Part shown: one piece after another, positions 43,561 to 53,951 of the stretch
Layout of the letters: every line of letters starts with the position of its first letter
How positions within the stretch are numbered: position 1 is the first letter of the stretch
Assembly: GCA_902769705.1 (NCBI GenBank)
Contig: CACXPX010000004.1
Coordinates: 104,376-168,375, forward strand
Reading direction: 5' to 3'
Length of the DNA stretch: 64,000 bases
Origin: an uncultured Prevotellaceae bacterium
Lineage (GTDB): Bacteria; Bacteroidota; Bacteroidia; Bacteroidales; Bacteroidaceae
Made by a program: the position numbers and the translations under genes
The notes under the pieces: model-generated
What the model was told of the DNA's origin: nothing
What the model saw: the letters and a program-made list of their open reading frames with translations, nothing else
The model's database searches: none

Positions 43561-46341
43561 ATGACGATTGAAGACTTAGCAAAACAAAGGATTCTGGTTC
43601 TTGACGGTGCTATGGGCACCATGATTCAGGAATATGGATTAGGAGAAGATGATTTCTGGACAAAGGAACTTAACGAGAAGATGCCTTTCGTGAAGAAAGC
43701 AAGTTTGCAGATGAAAGGCAACAACGACATCCTGAATATCACGCGTCCAGACGTCATCCTCGATATCCACCGGCGCTACCTGAAAGCGGGAGCCGACCTG
43801 ATTTCAACCAACACCTTTTCATCGCAATGCATCTCGCAAGCCGACTATCACATAGCCGACTTGGCTTATGAATTGGCACATGAAGGAGCACGCTTGGCAC
43901 GTCAGACAGCCGATGAATACTCCACCCCAGATTGGCCTCGTTTCGTATGCGGTTCCATTGGCCCCACCAACAAGACATGCTCCCTGAGTCCTGACGTGAG
44001 CAATCCTGCTGCTCGCGATGTGACTTTCGACGACTTGCGCGATGCCTATCATTCACAAATCGACGGATTGGTGGAAGGTGGTGTTGACGCATTGCTCATC
44101 GAGACCATTTTCGACACGCTCAATGCGAAGGCCGCTCTCGTGGCAGCATGCGATGTGTTTGACGAGAGGGGAATAAGCCTACCCATCATGATGAGTGTAA
44201 CCGTATCCGACTTGGCTGGCCGCACACTCAGCGGACAGACGCTGGAGGCATTCTTGGCAAGTGTGAGTTCCTATCCTGTTTTCTCTGTAGGCCTCAACTG
44301 CTCGTTTGGTGCTGCCCAGATGAAACCTTTTCTGAAACAGTTAGCTCAACACGCTCCTTATTATATCTCCGCATATCCCAACGCCGGTCTTCCTAACTCG
44401 ATGGGCCAATACGACGAGACGGCTGAAAGCATGTCTCCTCAGGTGAAAGAGTTCATCGATGAAGAGTTGGTGAACATCATAGGCGGTTGTTGCGGAACTA
44501 CCGACGCGTTCATTTCAAGTTACGCTGAGATGGTGAAAGGAAGGAAGCCACACACGCCCAAAGAACGCCCACAAACGCTATGGCTCTCGGGATTGGAGTT
44601 GCTTGATGTGACACCCGAAGTGGGCTTCGTGAACGTGGGCGAACGATGCAACGTGGCTGGCTCGCGCAAGTTCCTCAGACTCATCAAGGAGAAGAACTAC
44701 GACGAAGCACTCTCTATTGCCCGCAAACAAGTGGAAGACGGCGCATTGGTCATCGACATCAACATGGATGACGGATTGCTTGAAGCCCAACACGAGATGG
44801 TCACTTTCCTGAACATGATAGCCGCCGAACCCGAGATTGCACGTGTGCCCGTGATGATTGACTCCTCGAAATGGGATGTCATCACGGCAGGTTTGAAGTG
44901 TGTGCAAGGCAAGTGCATCGTCAACTCCATATCGCTAAAGGAAGGCGAGGACGTCTTCATCAGTCATGCGCTCGACGTGAAACGCTATGGAGCAGCTGTG
45001 GTGGTGATGTGCTTCGATGAGGTAGGACAAGCAACGACATATGAACGGAGAATAGAGATTGCCAGCCGTGCATATCGCATTCTGACAGAGCGAGTTGGAA
45101 TGAATCCGTTAGACATTATCTTCGATCCCAACATCCTCTCTATTGCCACAGGAATGGAGGAGCACGACAACTATGCATTAGAGTTCATTCAGGCCACCAA
45201 ATGGATTCGCACCAACCTGCTGGGAGCCCATGTGAGCGGCGGAGTGAGCAACCTTTCGTTCTCGTTCCGCGGAAACAACTACATCCGCGAGGCCATGCAT
45301 GCAGTTTTCCTCTATCACGCCATTCAGCAAGGAATGGACTTTGGCATCGTGAATCCCGCTACAAAGGTCGCCTACAACGATATCCCTGAAGAGCAATTGC
45401 GCGTCATCGAAGACGTGGTGCTCAACCGCAGGAAAGGCGCAGCCGAAGACTTGATAGAACTGGCCAACCGACTGAAAGAGGAGGAAGAGGCTCAAAAGGA
45501 GCGAATGAAGTCGGACGGTGGAACTCCAACGACACCGACAGAACAAAAATGGCGTAGTGAGAGTTTGGAATATCGCTTGGCTTATGCACTACGAAAAGGT
45601 ATCGGAGATTATCTTGAAGCCGATCTGAAGGAAGCTTTGGAGAAATACCCTCGTGCGGTTGAAATCATTGAAGGGCCCTTGATGGACGGCATGAATCAAG
45701 TTGGCGAGTTGTTCGGCAAAGGAAAAATGTTTCTTCCCCAAGTGGTCAAGACGGCTCGAACGATGAAACAAGCGGTGTCCGTTCTGCAACCCTATATTGA
45801 AGCCGAGAAAGCTGAAGCATCTTCAAAAGCGGGCCGCATCATCATGGCAACGGTAAAAGGCGACGTGCACGACATTGGAAAAAACATCGTGGCCGTAGTG
45901 ATGGCTTGCAACAATTTCGATGTGATAGACCTTGGTGTGATGGTGCCAGCCGAGCAGATTGTAAAAAAGGCCATAGAGACAAACGCCGATGCTGTGGGAC
46001 TCAGCGGACTCATAACGCCCTCGTTGGAAGAGATGGTGAACGTAGCGAAAGAGATGAACCGTGCTGGGCTCTCCATCCCAATACTCATTGGCGGAGCAAC
46101 AACCAGCCAAATGCACGTGGCGCTAAAGATTGCCCCCGTCTATCGAGGTCCGGTTGCTTGGATGAAAGACGCCGCACAAAACGTGGTTGCCACATCAAGA
46201 TTGCTCAACAAGGAAGAGGCTCCTAATTATAGGGCGCAACTGGATGAAAAATACGAGCAACTGAGGCATCAATATAATGAGGAACAACAACAGTTGCTCT
46301 CATTGGAGGAGGCACGAAAAAACAAACTGGACTTGTTTTAG
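43561..46341 (+). CDS. metH: Cobalamin-dependent methionine synthase lacking the reactivation domain
   Basis: MetH moves a methyl group from methyltetrahydrofolate through cobalamin to homocysteine. The homocysteine domain (about 1-320) has zinc cysteines in GLNCSFG near 246 and GGCCGTTD near 308. The folate domain (about 340-610) has [26 protein letters not shown] and PVMIDSSKW. The cap and B12 domains follow, with the His ligand in [12 protein letters not shown] near 767. The protein stops at residue 926, whereas the E. coli type is about 1,220 residues and ends with a SAM-binding reactivation domain. Oxidised cofactor must therefore be rescued by a separate protein, if at all. A short residue-rich linker ([20 protein letters not shown]) precedes the cap. 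Confidence 0.96.
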   Translation: MTIEDLAKQRILVLDGAMGTMIQEYGLGEDDFWTKELNEKMPFVKKASLQMKGNNDILNITRPDVILDIHRRYLKAGADLISTNTFSSQCISQADYHIADLAYELAHEGARLARQTADEYSTPDWPRFVCGSIGPTNKTCSLSPDVSNPAARDVTFDDLRDAYHSQIDGLVEGGVDALLIETIFDTLNAKAALVAACDVFDERGISLPIMMSVTVSDLAGRTLSGQTLEAFLASVSSYPVFSVGLNCSFGAAQMKPFLKQLAQHAPYYISAYPNAGLPNSMGQYDETAESMSPQVKEFIDEELVNIIGGCCGTTDAFISSYAEMVKGRKPHTPKERPQTLWLSGLELLDVTPEVGFVNVGERCNVAGSRKFLRLIKEKNYDEALSIARKQVEDGALVIDINMDDGLLEAQHEMVTFLNMIAAEPEIARVPVMIDSSKWDVITAGLKCVQGKCIVNSISLKEGEDVFISHALDVKRYGAAVVVMCFDEVGQATTYERRIEIASRAYRILTERVGMNPLDIIFDPNILSIATGMEEHDNYALEFIQATKWIRTNLLGAHVSGGVSNLSFSFRGNNYIREAMHAVFLYHAIQQGMDFGIVNPATKVAYNDIPEEQLRVIEDVVLNRRKGAAEDLIELANRLKEEEEAQKERMKSDGGTPTTPTEQKWRSESLEYRLAYALRKGIGDYLEADLKEALEKYPRAVEIIEGPLMDGMNQVGELFGKGKMFLPQVVKTARTMKQAVSVLQPYIEAEKAEASSKAGRIIMATVKGDVHDIGKNIVAVVMACNNFDVIDLGVMVPAEQIVKKAIETNADAVGLSGLITPSLEEMVNVAKEMNRAGLSIPILIGGATTSQMHVALKIAPVYRGPVAWMKDAAQNVVATSRLLNKEEAPNYRAQLDEKYEQLRHQYNEEQQQLLSLEEARKNKLDLF

Positions 46342-46402
46342 TTATAAATCCATTCATATACTTTTGAACTTCATCAATACTTAATTATATCCATTTTGCA
46401 AG

Positions 46403-47020
46403 ATGATTAAAAACATCATATTCGACTTTGGAGGCGTTATCATCACTCTCGACCAACCACAAGCTGTACGCAGATTCAAGGAGTTAGGACTAAAGGACGC
46501 CGAGAAACATCTTGACCCTTATACACAAAAGGGTATTTTCGGCGATTTAGAGTTGGGTAAGATTACCGCTGACGAGTTCCAGGAGGAACTCAGCAAACTC
46601 ATCGGCCGACAGGTATCCTTCGAAGAATGCCGGCATGCGTGGGTGGGCTATTGCGGCGAACTGCCCCAGCGAAATCTCGAAGCCCTATTGCGTTTGCGCA
46701 AGGAAGGCTATCGCGTCATCATGCTTTCCAACACCAACCCGTTTATGATGAGTTGGGCAGAGAGTTCCGATTTCGATGGTAAGGGGAACGGAGTATCACA
46801 TTATTTCGACGCTACTTACAAAAGCTATCAGGTCAAGATGATGAAGCCAGACACCAATTTCTTCCATCATGTATTGATGAATGAGCGAATCTTTGCTGAA
46901 AACACGCTTTTCGTGGATGACGGCCCACGGAATGTTGCTGTTGCAAGCCAAATGGGCATTCACACCTTCTGCCCTCAGAACGGTGCCGACTGGACTTCCG
47001 ACATCTACAAATACCTCTGA
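46403..47020 (+). CDS. HAD-superfamily hydrolase
   Basis: The 205-residue protein is a subfamily IA HAD phosphatase. The nucleophile motif is NIIFDFGGVII, where DxG replaces the usual DxD; motif II is VIMLSNTNPF and motif III/IV is KMMKPD with FVDDGPRNVAVA. The missing second Asp in motif I is common in the YihX/GGVI-type members but changes the acid/base residue. The substrate is unknown. It lies 61 bp after metH and may be read with it. Confidence 0.9.
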   Translation: MIKNIIFDFGGVIITLDQPQAVRRFKELGLKDAEKHLDPYTQKGIFGDLELGKITADEFQEELSKLIGRQVSFEECRHAWVGYCGELPQRNLEALLRLRKEGYRVIMLSNTNPFMMSWAESSDFDGKGNGVSHYFDATYKSYQVKMMKPDTNFFHHVLMNERIFAENTLFVDDGPRNVAVASQMGIHTFCPQNGADWTSDIYKYL

Positions 47021-47156
47021 ATTCTTTTTGCAAACAGTTCCCCCATATGCAATAAGGACAAAACGGACACATTATCCGTGAAAAAGAGGAATAAAGGAAG
47101 AAAAATGCATATATTTGAAAAAAAATACGGGAAAATGCTAAAATATTGCACAAATT

Positions 47157-47189
47157 TTTCGATAATGAGCAAATAAATTCTTATCTTTG
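47157..47189 (+). promoter_or_regulatory. Promoter of the acyl-CoA synthetase pair
   Basis: TATCTTTG (47182-47189) matches the -7 element; a TTTTTCG stretch at 47155-47161 lies about 20 bp upstream as a weak -33. The ATG at 47213 follows with a short leader. Confidence 0.6.
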
Positions 47190-47212
47190 CACAAAAATTT
47201 AAAGACTGTGCA

Positions 47213-48883
47213 ATGGAATTGATACCCAGCTTTAACTCATATATCGAAAAAAGCATTAAAGACAATTGGGAAAAAGACGCACTGACCGACTATAAAGGTG
47301 CCACATTACAATACCATGATGTGGCCCGCATTATAGAGAAACTGCACATTGTGTTCAACGAGATTGGTGTGCAACAGGGCGATAAGATAGCAATGTGTGG
47401 CCGCAATAGTTCGCATTGGGCTGTGGCTTATTTGGCCACTTTAACTTATGGCGCTATAGCAGTCCCCATCCTTCACGAATTCACACCCGAGCAGGTGCAC
47501 AACATCGTCAACCATTCTGAAGCAAAGTTACTGTTTGTAGGCGACGTTGTGGCTCCTACTGTAGATGCCGACCAAATGCCCAATCTGGAGGGTATCGTAC
47601 TTCTCCCCGACTTCTCACTTACATTGTCGCGTTCAGAAAAACTCACCTATGCTCGTGAGCACTTGAATGAACTCTACGGCAAGAAATACCCCAAGTTCTT
47701 CCGCAAAGAGCATGTGCACTATTATGAGGACAAGCCCGAGGACTTGGCGATGATCAACTACACCAGCGGTACAACGGGATTCTCGAAGGGTGTGATGCTC
47801 CCCTATCGCGCTTTGTGGGGCAATCTGGACTTCTGCTTGAAGCGTCTGGGAGACTTAGTGAAGAGTGGCACCAACATCGTGAGCATCCTGCCTATGGCCC
47901 ACATGTATGGATTGGCTATTGAATTCATCTTCCCTTTCTGTCACGGTTTGCACCTCTACTTCCTGACACGCCTGCCCAGCCCTTCGCTCATCGCACAAGC
48001 CTATGCCGAGACACAACCTTCGCTCATCGTGGCTGTCCCACTGGTTATCGAGAAGATTGTCAGGAAACGCGTGTTCCCAAAGATTCAGAACAATCTCATG
48101 AAACTGCTGCTTAACATGCCTGTGGTGAACAAGAAGGTGAAGCAGAAGATTTGTGAGGAAGTCTATAGAGCTTTCGGCGGTAATGCCTATGAGGTGATTG
48201 TAGGTGGAGCCGCACTCAACCAAGAGGTGGAAGCGTTCATGAAAAGCATCGACTTCCCCATTACTGTGGGTTACGGTACCACCGAATGCGCACCGCTAAT
48301 CAGCTATTCTGATTACAAGGAGTTTGTGCCTCGCTCATGTGGAAGGGCTGTCGACCACATGGAGGTGAAGATTGATAGTGCAGACCCCTTGCGCATTCCT
48401 GGCGAGATTTTGGCACGCGGAACCAACGTGATGATTGGCTATTACAAGAACGAGGAAGAGACCGCAAAGGTTCTCGACAGCGAAGGGTGGTATCACACGG
48501 GAGACTTGGGACTTCTTGATGAAAAGGGCAACATCTTCATCAAGGGACGTTCGAAGAACATGCTGTTGGGTGCCAACGGACAGAATGTCTATCCCGAGGA
48601 GATTGAAGACAAACTGAACTCGATGGCAATGGTCAGCGAGTGCATAGTTTTGCAAAACGGTGACACATTGGTGGCACTTGTACACCCCGACCTTGAGGAA
48701 GCCCAATCCATGCATTTCACACGCGAAGACCTGGAAGGCATCATGGAGCAGAACCGGCAGGAACTGAACGCTCAACTGCCACAATTCAGCAAGCTTTCGT
48801 CCATCATTTTGCACGATGAGGAGTTCGAGAAAACGCCGAAGAAGAGCATCAAGAGATATTTGTACCAGAACATAATAAAATAA
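47213..48883 (+). CDS. Long-chain acyl-CoA synthetase, first of a tandem pair
   Basis: An AMP-dependent synthetase of the FadD type, which activates fatty acids with ATP and CoA. The 556-residue protein has the AMP-binding motif INYTSGTTGFSKGVM near residue 180, the GYGTTECAPL motif near 350, and GWYHTGDLGLLDEKGNIF with KGRSKNMLLGANGQNVYPEE near 425-460. The final Lys region EKTPKKSIKRYLYQ is typical. No signal peptide is seen. The second copy starts 3 bp after its stop and is similar along the whole length, so this is a tandem duplication. Confidence 0.94.
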   Translation: MELIPSFNSYIEKSIKDNWEKDALTDYKGATLQYHDVARIIEKLHIVFNEIGVQQGDKIAMCGRNSSHWAVAYLATLTYGAIAVPILHEFTPEQVHNIVNHSEAKLLFVGDVVAPTVDADQMPNLEGIVLLPDFSLTLSRSEKLTYAREHLNELYGKKYPKFFRKEHVHYYEDKPEDLAMINYTSGTTGFSKGVMLPYRALWGNLDFCLKRLGDLVKSGTNIVSILPMAHMYGLAIEFIFPFCHGLHLYFLTRLPSPSLIAQAYAETQPSLIVAVPLVIEKIVRKRVFPKIQNNLMKLLLNMPVVNKKVKQKICEEVYRAFGGNAYEVIVGGAALNQEVEAFMKSIDFPITVGYGTTECAPLISYSDYKEFVPRSCGRAVDHMEVKIDSADPLRIPGEILARGTNVMIGYYKNEEETAKVLDSEGWYHTGDLGLLDEKGNIFIKGRSKNMLLGANGQNVYPEEIEDKLNSMAMVSECIVLQNGDTLVALVHPDLEEAQSMHFTREDLEGIMEQNRQELNAQLPQFSKLSSIILHDEEFEKTPKKSIKRYLYQNIIK

Positions 48884-48886
48884 GAT

Positions 48887-50551
48887 ATGGAATCTATACC
48901 AAGCTTTAACGCGCTGATCGAAAAAAGCATCATCGACCATTGGAATCTTGATGCTTTGACCGACTACAAAGGCGCAACTCTTCAATACCACGATGTGGCG
49001 CGGAAGATAGAGAAGTTGCATATCATGTTCGAAAACAGCGGTGTAGAGAAGGGAGACAAGATTGCCCTTTGTGGCCGCAATAGCGCTTGTTGGGCAGTGG
49101 CTTTTCTTGCCACACTCACTTATGGCGCCGTTGCTGTGCCCATCCTTCACGAGTTCACTGCCGACCAGATTCACAACATCGTGAACCATTCAGACGCGAA
49201 AATCCTGTTCGTAGGCGATGTGGTGGCAACAGTCATCGATGCTACAAAGATGCCTGGTCTTGAGGGTATCATCTACATACCCGACTATTCGCTCGTGGTT
49301 TCGCGCACCGACAAGCTGACCTACGCCCGTGAGCACTTGAACGAGATGTTCGGCAAGAAATATCCCAAATATTTCCGGAAAGAGCATGTGTCATACTATC
49401 ACGAGGAAGACCCCAACCAGATGGCGCTTATCAACTACACTAGCGGTACAACGGGGTTCTCTAAGGGTGTGATGATTCCCTATCGCGCACTATGGAGCAA
49501 CTTCGACTTCGCCGTGAAAGTGATGGGAGCAAACCTCAAAGGAAACAACATTATCAGCATCCTTCCGCTGGCCCACATGTATGGAATGGCCTTTGAGTTC
49601 ACCTACGAATTCCTGACAGGCAAACACATTTTCTTCCTTACACGCGTGCCAAGCCCAGCCATCATCGCACAAGCCTTTACCGATATCAAACCCACAATCA
49701 TCATCGCCGTACCACTTATCATCGAGAAAATCATCAAGAAGAAGGTGTTCCCGAAGATACAGACGAATAGCATTCAGATTCTGAGGCAGATGCCTGTCAT
49801 CAACAGGAAGGTGAACGAGAAGATTCGCGAACAGGTGGTGAATGCCTTTGGTGGAAACTTCTACGAAGTCATCATCGGAGGTGCGGCATTCAACCAAGAC
49901 GTGGAGAAATTCCTGAAGGAAATCAACTTCCCCTATACCGTTGGTTATGGCGCCACCGAGTGCGCTCCCATCATCTGCTATGCACCTTGGAATGATTTCA
50001 AGGCAGGTTCTTGCGGAAAGGCTGCGCTCCACATGGAAGTGAAAATCAAGAGCCCAGATCCCGAACACATTCCGGGCGAGATTCTTGCACGCGGACTGAA
50101 TGTCATGTTGGGATACTACAAGAACGAGGAAGCCACAGAGCAGACTATTGACCGCGACGGGTGGTATCACACAGGCGACTTGGGTTTGATGGACGCTCAA
50201 GGCAACGTCTTCATCAAGGGACGCTCGAAGAACATGCTGCTGAGCTCGAATGGTCAGAATATCTATCCCGAGGAGATTGAGGACAAACTGAACTCAATGC
50301 AATTAGTGGTGGAGAGTGTGGTCATCCAGAAAGAAGACAAGCTCGTGGGACTTGTATTCCCCGACTTCGACGAAGCAAAGAACATGGGATTCTCTCACGA
50401 AGACTTGGAAGGCATCATGGAACAGAACCGACAGGAGCTTAACAAGATTCTACCCGCATACAGCAAATTGTCGTTCATCAAGATTCATGACGAGGAATTT
50501 GCAAAGACGCCCAAGAAGAGCATCAAGCGATTCCTTTATCAAGACGCATAA
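48887..50551 (+). CDS. Long-chain acyl-CoA synthetase, second of a tandem pair
   Basis: This 554-residue protein is a paralogue of the gene just upstream and keeps all adenylation motifs (LINYTSGTTGFSKGVM, VGYGATECAPI, GWYHTGDLGLMDAQGN, KGRSKNMLLSSNGQNIYPEE). Differences are spread over the whole length, especially in the substrate half (for example ALWSNFDFAVKVMGANLKGN against GNLDFCLKRLGDLVKSGTN). That suggests an old duplication and perhaps different chain-length preferences. It ends 24 bp before a strong terminator. Confidence 0.94.
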   Translation: MESIPSFNALIEKSIIDHWNLDALTDYKGATLQYHDVARKIEKLHIMFENSGVEKGDKIALCGRNSACWAVAFLATLTYGAVAVPILHEFTADQIHNIVNHSDAKILFVGDVVATVIDATKMPGLEGIIYIPDYSLVVSRTDKLTYAREHLNEMFGKKYPKYFRKEHVSYYHEEDPNQMALINYTSGTTGFSKGVMIPYRALWSNFDFAVKVMGANLKGNNIISILPLAHMYGMAFEFTYEFLTGKHIFFLTRVPSPAIIAQAFTDIKPTIIIAVPLIIEKIIKKKVFPKIQTNSIQILRQMPVINRKVNEKIREQVVNAFGGNFYEVIIGGAAFNQDVEKFLKEINFPYTVGYGATECAPIICYAPWNDFKAGSCGKAALHMEVKIKSPDPEHIPGEILARGLNVMLGYYKNEEATEQTIDRDGWYHTGDLGLMDAQGNVFIKGRSKNMLLSSNGQNIYPEEIEDKLNSMQLVVESVVIQKEDKLVGLVFPDFDEAKNMGFSHEDLEGIMEQNRQELNKILPAYSKLSFIKIHDEEFAKTPKKSIKRFLYQDA

Positions 50552-50574
50552 AACATTGACAATCATAAACATAA

Positions 50575-50612
50575 AAAGCAAATCAGGCCGTAACTTGATT
50601 TGCTTTTTTTAT
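50575..50612 (+). terminator. Intrinsic terminator of the acyl-CoA synthetase pair
   Basis: AAAGCAAATCA (50575-50585) pairs with TGATTTGCTTT (50596-50606), followed by a T run to 50610. An upstream A run allows some action on the convergent regulator gene as well. Confidence 0.88.
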
Positions 50613-50633
50613 TTCTTGAACAGCAAGTGTCTA

Positions 50634-51233
50634 TTAATCGTCGTAGGCAGACGCCGCACGTACACGACTCAACGTTTCGGGAGTCATCTGCAGATAGTTT
50701 GCGATATACACCAACGGAGCACGCAACACAACTTGCGGATTCAGCTTGCACATTTTCTTGTACCGCTCCTGGGCAGACTCAAACCTGACAAGGTCGGCAT
50801 GAACTTGCGAGATAATCAGCGACTCTTCCAAAATCTTACGATACAAAATCTGGATATTCACATTGTGAAGAGCCACTTGCTCTAATTTGTGCTTGGGCAG
50901 CGCATAGATGACGGTGGGCTCCAAAGCCTCAACCTGCAATTTGGTTGGCTCCTCCTTGAACAGGCTCTCGATGCACATGAAGATGGTGTGGTCGGCACCG
51001 AAATGCTCGGTAACGATTCTCCCTTTTTTCGAATAGAACTGACGCACCAGCCCTCGGTCAACGTAATAAATGTTCCGGCACACCTCGCCTTCCTTGAGAA
51101 TCATCTCGTTCTTGTTGAACTTCATGGGAACCAAGATGCTCTCCAGCGTGTCAAGTTCATCATGCGTCATCGTGCTGTATTTCCGAGCCAGCTCGCGGGC
51201 AATGTCCCTTGTCGTGTTCACGTATTCTCTCAT
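50634..51233 (-). CDS. Crp/Fnr-family transcription regulator
   Basis: The 199-residue protein has a cyclic-nucleotide-binding-type beta-roll at about residues 15-120 (KNEMILKEGEVCRNIYYVDR, GLVRQFYSKKGRIVTEHFGA) and a dimer helix. A short C-terminal helix-turn-helix follows (PLVYIANYLQMTPETLSRVR). The typical cAMP phosphate-binding RSA pocket is not obvious, and there are no FNR-type clustered cysteines, so the signal is unknown. It lies 55 bp downstream of lepA on the same strand and may be read with it. Confidence 0.9.
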   Translation of the reverse strand: MREYVNTTRDIARELARKYSTMTHDELDTLESILVPMKFNKNEMILKEGEVCRNIYYVDRGLVRQFYSKKGRIVTEHFGADHTIFMCIESLFKEEPTKLQVEALEPTVIYALPKHKLEQVALHNVNIQILYRKILEESLIISQVHADLVRFESAQERYKKMCKLNPQVVLRAPLVYIANYLQMTPETLSRVRAASAYDD

Positions 51234-51288
51234 GATATCCTTCCTTTCTCTATTTCTTATCGGATTTTTATGTTAAAACTTTATTTAA

Positions 51289-53070
51289 TTAATCTAATTT
51301 CAATACGGCAAGGAATGCTTTCTGCGGCACTTCCACATTGCCTATCTGCTTCATTCGTTTCTTTCCCCTCTTCTGCTTCTCCAGCAACTTACGTTTGCGG
51401 GTCACGTCACCACCATAGCATTTTGCGGTAACATCCTTGCGCACACACTTGATGGTTTCGCGAGCGATGATTTTTGCGCCTATGGCTGCTTGAATAGCGA
51501 TATCGAATTGTTGGCGGGGAATCAAGTCTTTAAGCTTCTCACACATCCTGCGCCCCAACGAGACGGCATTGTCCTGATGGGTCAATGTAGAGAGTGCGTC
51601 AACAGGTTCACCATTGAGCAAGATGTCGAGCTTAGCCAACTTCGAGGGGCGGTAGCCGTCAATATGATAGTCGAACGAAGCATAACCTTTAGAAATGCTT
51701 TTCAGCTTATCGTAGAAGTCGATGACGATTTCTCCCAACGGCAGATAGAAATGCAACTCAACGCGGTTTCCGCTCACAAACTCCTGCTTGATCAACTCAC
51801 CACGTTTGTCCAAACACAAGGTCATGATGGGGCCTATGAAGTTGGTTGTGCTGATAATCGAAGCCTTGATATAAGGTTCTTCAATATGCTCAATCATCGT
51901 CTGCTCGGGCAACCCTGACGGATTGTGCACCTCTTTTTTCCCTCCCTGCTTGTCGTAAACCATATACGAGACGTTGGGAACGGTGGTAATCACATCCATG
52001 TTGAACTCTCTATCAAGTCGCTCTTGCACGATTTCCATATGCAACAACCCGAGGAAGCCGCAACGGAAACCAAATCCCAAAGCAACAGATGACTCAGGCT
52101 GGAACGTCAACGAAGCATCATTCAACTGAAGTTTCTCCAACGATGCACGCAGGTTTTCATAATCGGTTGGGTCAATGGGATAAACACCGGCAAACACCAT
52201 TGGCTTCACTTCCTGGAAACCTTCGATTGCCTTTGCGCACGGACGAGCCACATGCGTGATGGTGTCGCCCACCTTCACCTCCTTCGCGTCTTTGATTCCG
52301 CTGATGATATACCCCACTTCACCTGTGTGCATCTCGGCGCGAGGAATCATGTCCATCTTCAAAACGCCCACTTCGTCAGCAGTATATTCCATTCCCGTGT
52401 TAAAGAACTTCACCTGCTGGCCTTTCTTGATGCTTCCGTTCAATATCTTGAAATAAGCGATGATGCCGCGGAAGGAGTTGAAAACAGAGTCGAAAATCAA
52501 GGCTTGAAGAGGTGCCGACTCATCGCCAACAGGATGGGGAACACGCTCTACAACGGCTCTCAGGACTTCATCCACTCCCTCGCCCGTCTTTCCGGAAGCA
52601 CGGATAACCTCAGAACGGTCGCATCCCAACAACTCCACAATCTCATCTTCCACCTCGTCAGGCATAGCGCTGGGCATATCGATTTTGTTGATGACGGGAA
52701 TAATCTCCAAATCGTGCTCAATGGCCATATAGAGATTCGAAATGGTTTGCGCCTGAACGCCTTGTGTGGCGTCAACCACAAGCAGAGCGCCTTCGCAAGC
52801 GGCAATGCTTCGAGACACCTCGTAAGAGAAATCCACATGTCCCGGAGTGTCAATCAAGTTAAGGATATACTTCTCGCCATCAAGGGTGTACTCCATTTGT
52901 ATGGCGTGACTCTTGATGGTGATTCCGCGTTCCTTCTCCAGATCCATATCGTCGAGCATCTGGCCTTCGGTTATCTGTATGGTATTCGTGCGCTCAAGCA
53001 AACGGTCGGCAAGCGTTGACTTACCGTGATCGATATGTGCTATGATGCAGAAATTTCTGATGTGATCCAT
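51289..53070 (-). CDS. lepA: Elongation factor 4 (LepA)
   Basis: LepA is a translational GTPase related to EF-G. At 593 residues it has the usual length. G1 is [13 protein letters not shown] near residue 10, G3 is [11 protein letters not shown], and G4 is NKIDMP near 130. The LepA-specific C-terminal domain is present ([20 protein letters not shown], then [18 protein letters not shown]). It is normally membrane-stored and acts on stalled or stressed ribosomes. A -7 element lies 24-31 bp upstream. Confidence 0.97.
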   Translation of the reverse strand: MDHIRNFCIIAHIDHGKSTLADRLLERTNTIQITEGQMLDDMDLEKERGITIKSHAIQMEYTLDGEKYILNLIDTPGHVDFSYEVSRSIAACEGALLVVDATQGVQAQTISNLYMAIEHDLEIIPVINKIDMPSAMPDEVEDEIVELLGCDRSEVIRASGKTGEGVDEVLRAVVERVPHPVGDESAPLQALIFDSVFNSFRGIIAYFKILNGSIKKGQQVKFFNTGMEYTADEVGVLKMDMIPRAEMHTGEVGYIISGIKDAKEVKVGDTITHVARPCAKAIEGFQEVKPMVFAGVYPIDPTDYENLRASLEKLQLNDASLTFQPESSVALGFGFRCGFLGLLHMEIVQERLDREFNMDVITTVPNVSYMVYDKQGGKKEVHNPSGLPEQTMIEHIEEPYIKASIISTTNFIGPIMTLCLDKRGELIKQEFVSGNRVELHFYLPLGEIVIDFYDKLKSISKGYASFDYHIDGYRPSKLAKLDILLNGEPVDALSTLTHQDNAVSLGRRMCEKLKDLIPRQQFDIAIQAAIGAKIIARETIKCVRKDVTAKCYGGDVTRKRKLLEKQKRGKKRMKQIGNVEVPQKAFLAVLKLD

Positions 53071-53093
53071 TGCTTTAGTTTCCCTTTAAGTTG

Positions 53094-53101
53094 CAAATTT
53101 A
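53094..53101 (-). promoter_or_regulatory. -7 element of the lepA promoter
   Basis: Minus-strand TAAATTTG (53101-53094) matches TAnnTTTG. No good -33 element is seen at the expected distance. Confidence 0.5.
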
Positions 53102-53156
53102 CATAATTTAATTCATATTTCATACCACAATTTTCATATTTTTGCAAAAAACTTAT

Positions 53157-53164
53157 TATCTTTG
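53157..53164 (+). promoter_or_regulatory. -7 element of the small lipoprotein gene promoter
   Basis: TATCTTTG at 53157-53164 matches TAnnTTTG. TTTC (53131-53134) is 22 bp upstream. The transcript would start near 53170, which excludes the longer open frame from 53142 and supports the ATG at 53184. Confidence 0.6.
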
Positions 53165-53183
53165 CCCATATTTTAAACAGATT

Positions 53184-53582
53184 ATGAAAAAAAGCATTCT
53201 ATTTCTTATGATGGCCGCCGCAACTTTGACGGCTTGTCAAAAAAGTTTGGAAGAAAGAGCCGAACAAGAAGCAAGGGAATACACAAGGAAATACTGCCCC
53301 ACTCCGATTGACAACTTCAGTCGTACGGACAGTATGGTGTTCGACAAGGCCAACCGCACCTATATCTATTATTGCACGTTGACCGATCAGATGGACAACA
53401 AGGAAATCATAGACAGCAAGAAAGACGTGCTTTCTAACGGATTGCTCGAATCCATCAAAGGCTCCACCTATCTGAAAGCCTACAAGGATGCTGGATTCGG
53501 ATTCAGGTACATCATCCGTTCGGAAAAGAATCCCAATCAAGTGCTCTTTGACGGCACATACACCAAACGCGATTATCAATAA
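53184..53582 (+). CDS. Small lipoprotein of unknown function
   Basis: The 132-residue product begins MKKSILFLMMAAATLTAC, a lipoprotein signal with the lipid-anchored Cys at position 18. The mature part starts with a charged helix (LEERAEQEAREYTRKYC) and continues as an alpha/beta domain (TYIYYCTLTDQMDNKEI, GFGFRYIIRSEKNPNQVLF). I do not recognise the family, though small lipoproteins of this style are common in Bacteroidota. It is a single gene with its own terminator. Confidence 0.82.
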   Translation: MKKSILFLMMAAATLTACQKSLEERAEQEAREYTRKYCPTPIDNFSRTDSMVFDKANRTYIYYCTLTDQMDNKEIIDSKKDVLSNGLLESIKGSTYLKAYKDAGFGFRYIIRSEKNPNQVLFDGTYTKRDYQ

Positions 53583-53629
53583 GCCCAACCGCTGTCAAGA
53601 CAAAAAGCAGTTACCCATAACAACCAAAA

Positions 53630-53669
53630 AGCGCCCAACATCTTTTTCATGTTGGACGCTTCCTTTTTT
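53630..53669. terminator. Intrinsic terminator between convergent genes
   Basis: AGCGCCCAACAT (53630-53641) pairs with ATGTTGGACGCT (53649-53660) with one mismatch; a T run at 53664-53669 follows on the plus strand and A-rich sequence flanks the other side. Confidence 0.85.
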
Positions 53670-53681
53670 ATGGAGAGCCAC

Positions 53682-53951
53682 TTATTCCGCCTTTGCGTTT
53701 TTCAACTGCTCCAATGCATTTGCCAGCTGGTCGGGGCAACTTGTGGTTTTCGCACCACACTTGATGCCTCGAATCTTGGAAATGACATCATCGATGTGCT
53801 GACCGCACACCAAGCGGGAGATTCCCTGAAGATTTCCATTGCAACCACCAAGGAAGAATACCTGCTGGATGATGTTGTTCTCGTCGGCTGTTACGTCAAT
53901 AAGGCGCGAACAAGTGCCACTTGTCTCGTATTGAATGTGCTTGACTGCCAT
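53682..53951 (-). CDS. TSCPD domain-containing small protein
   Basis: The 89-residue protein ends with the family mark CGAKTTSCPDQLANALEQL and matches the TIGR03905-type TSCPD family. Four cysteines are spread along it (TCSR, GGCNGN, LVCGQH, SCPD), which suggests metal or cluster binding. The domain also occurs at the C-terminus of some ribonucleotide reductases. Its ATG overlaps the yebC stop codon by one base, so translation is coupled to yebC. Confidence 0.9.
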   Translation of the reverse strand: MAVKHIQYETSGTCSRLIDVTADENNIIQQVFFLGGCNGNLQGISRLVCGQHIDDVISKIRGIKCGAKTTSCPDQLANALEQLKNAKAE

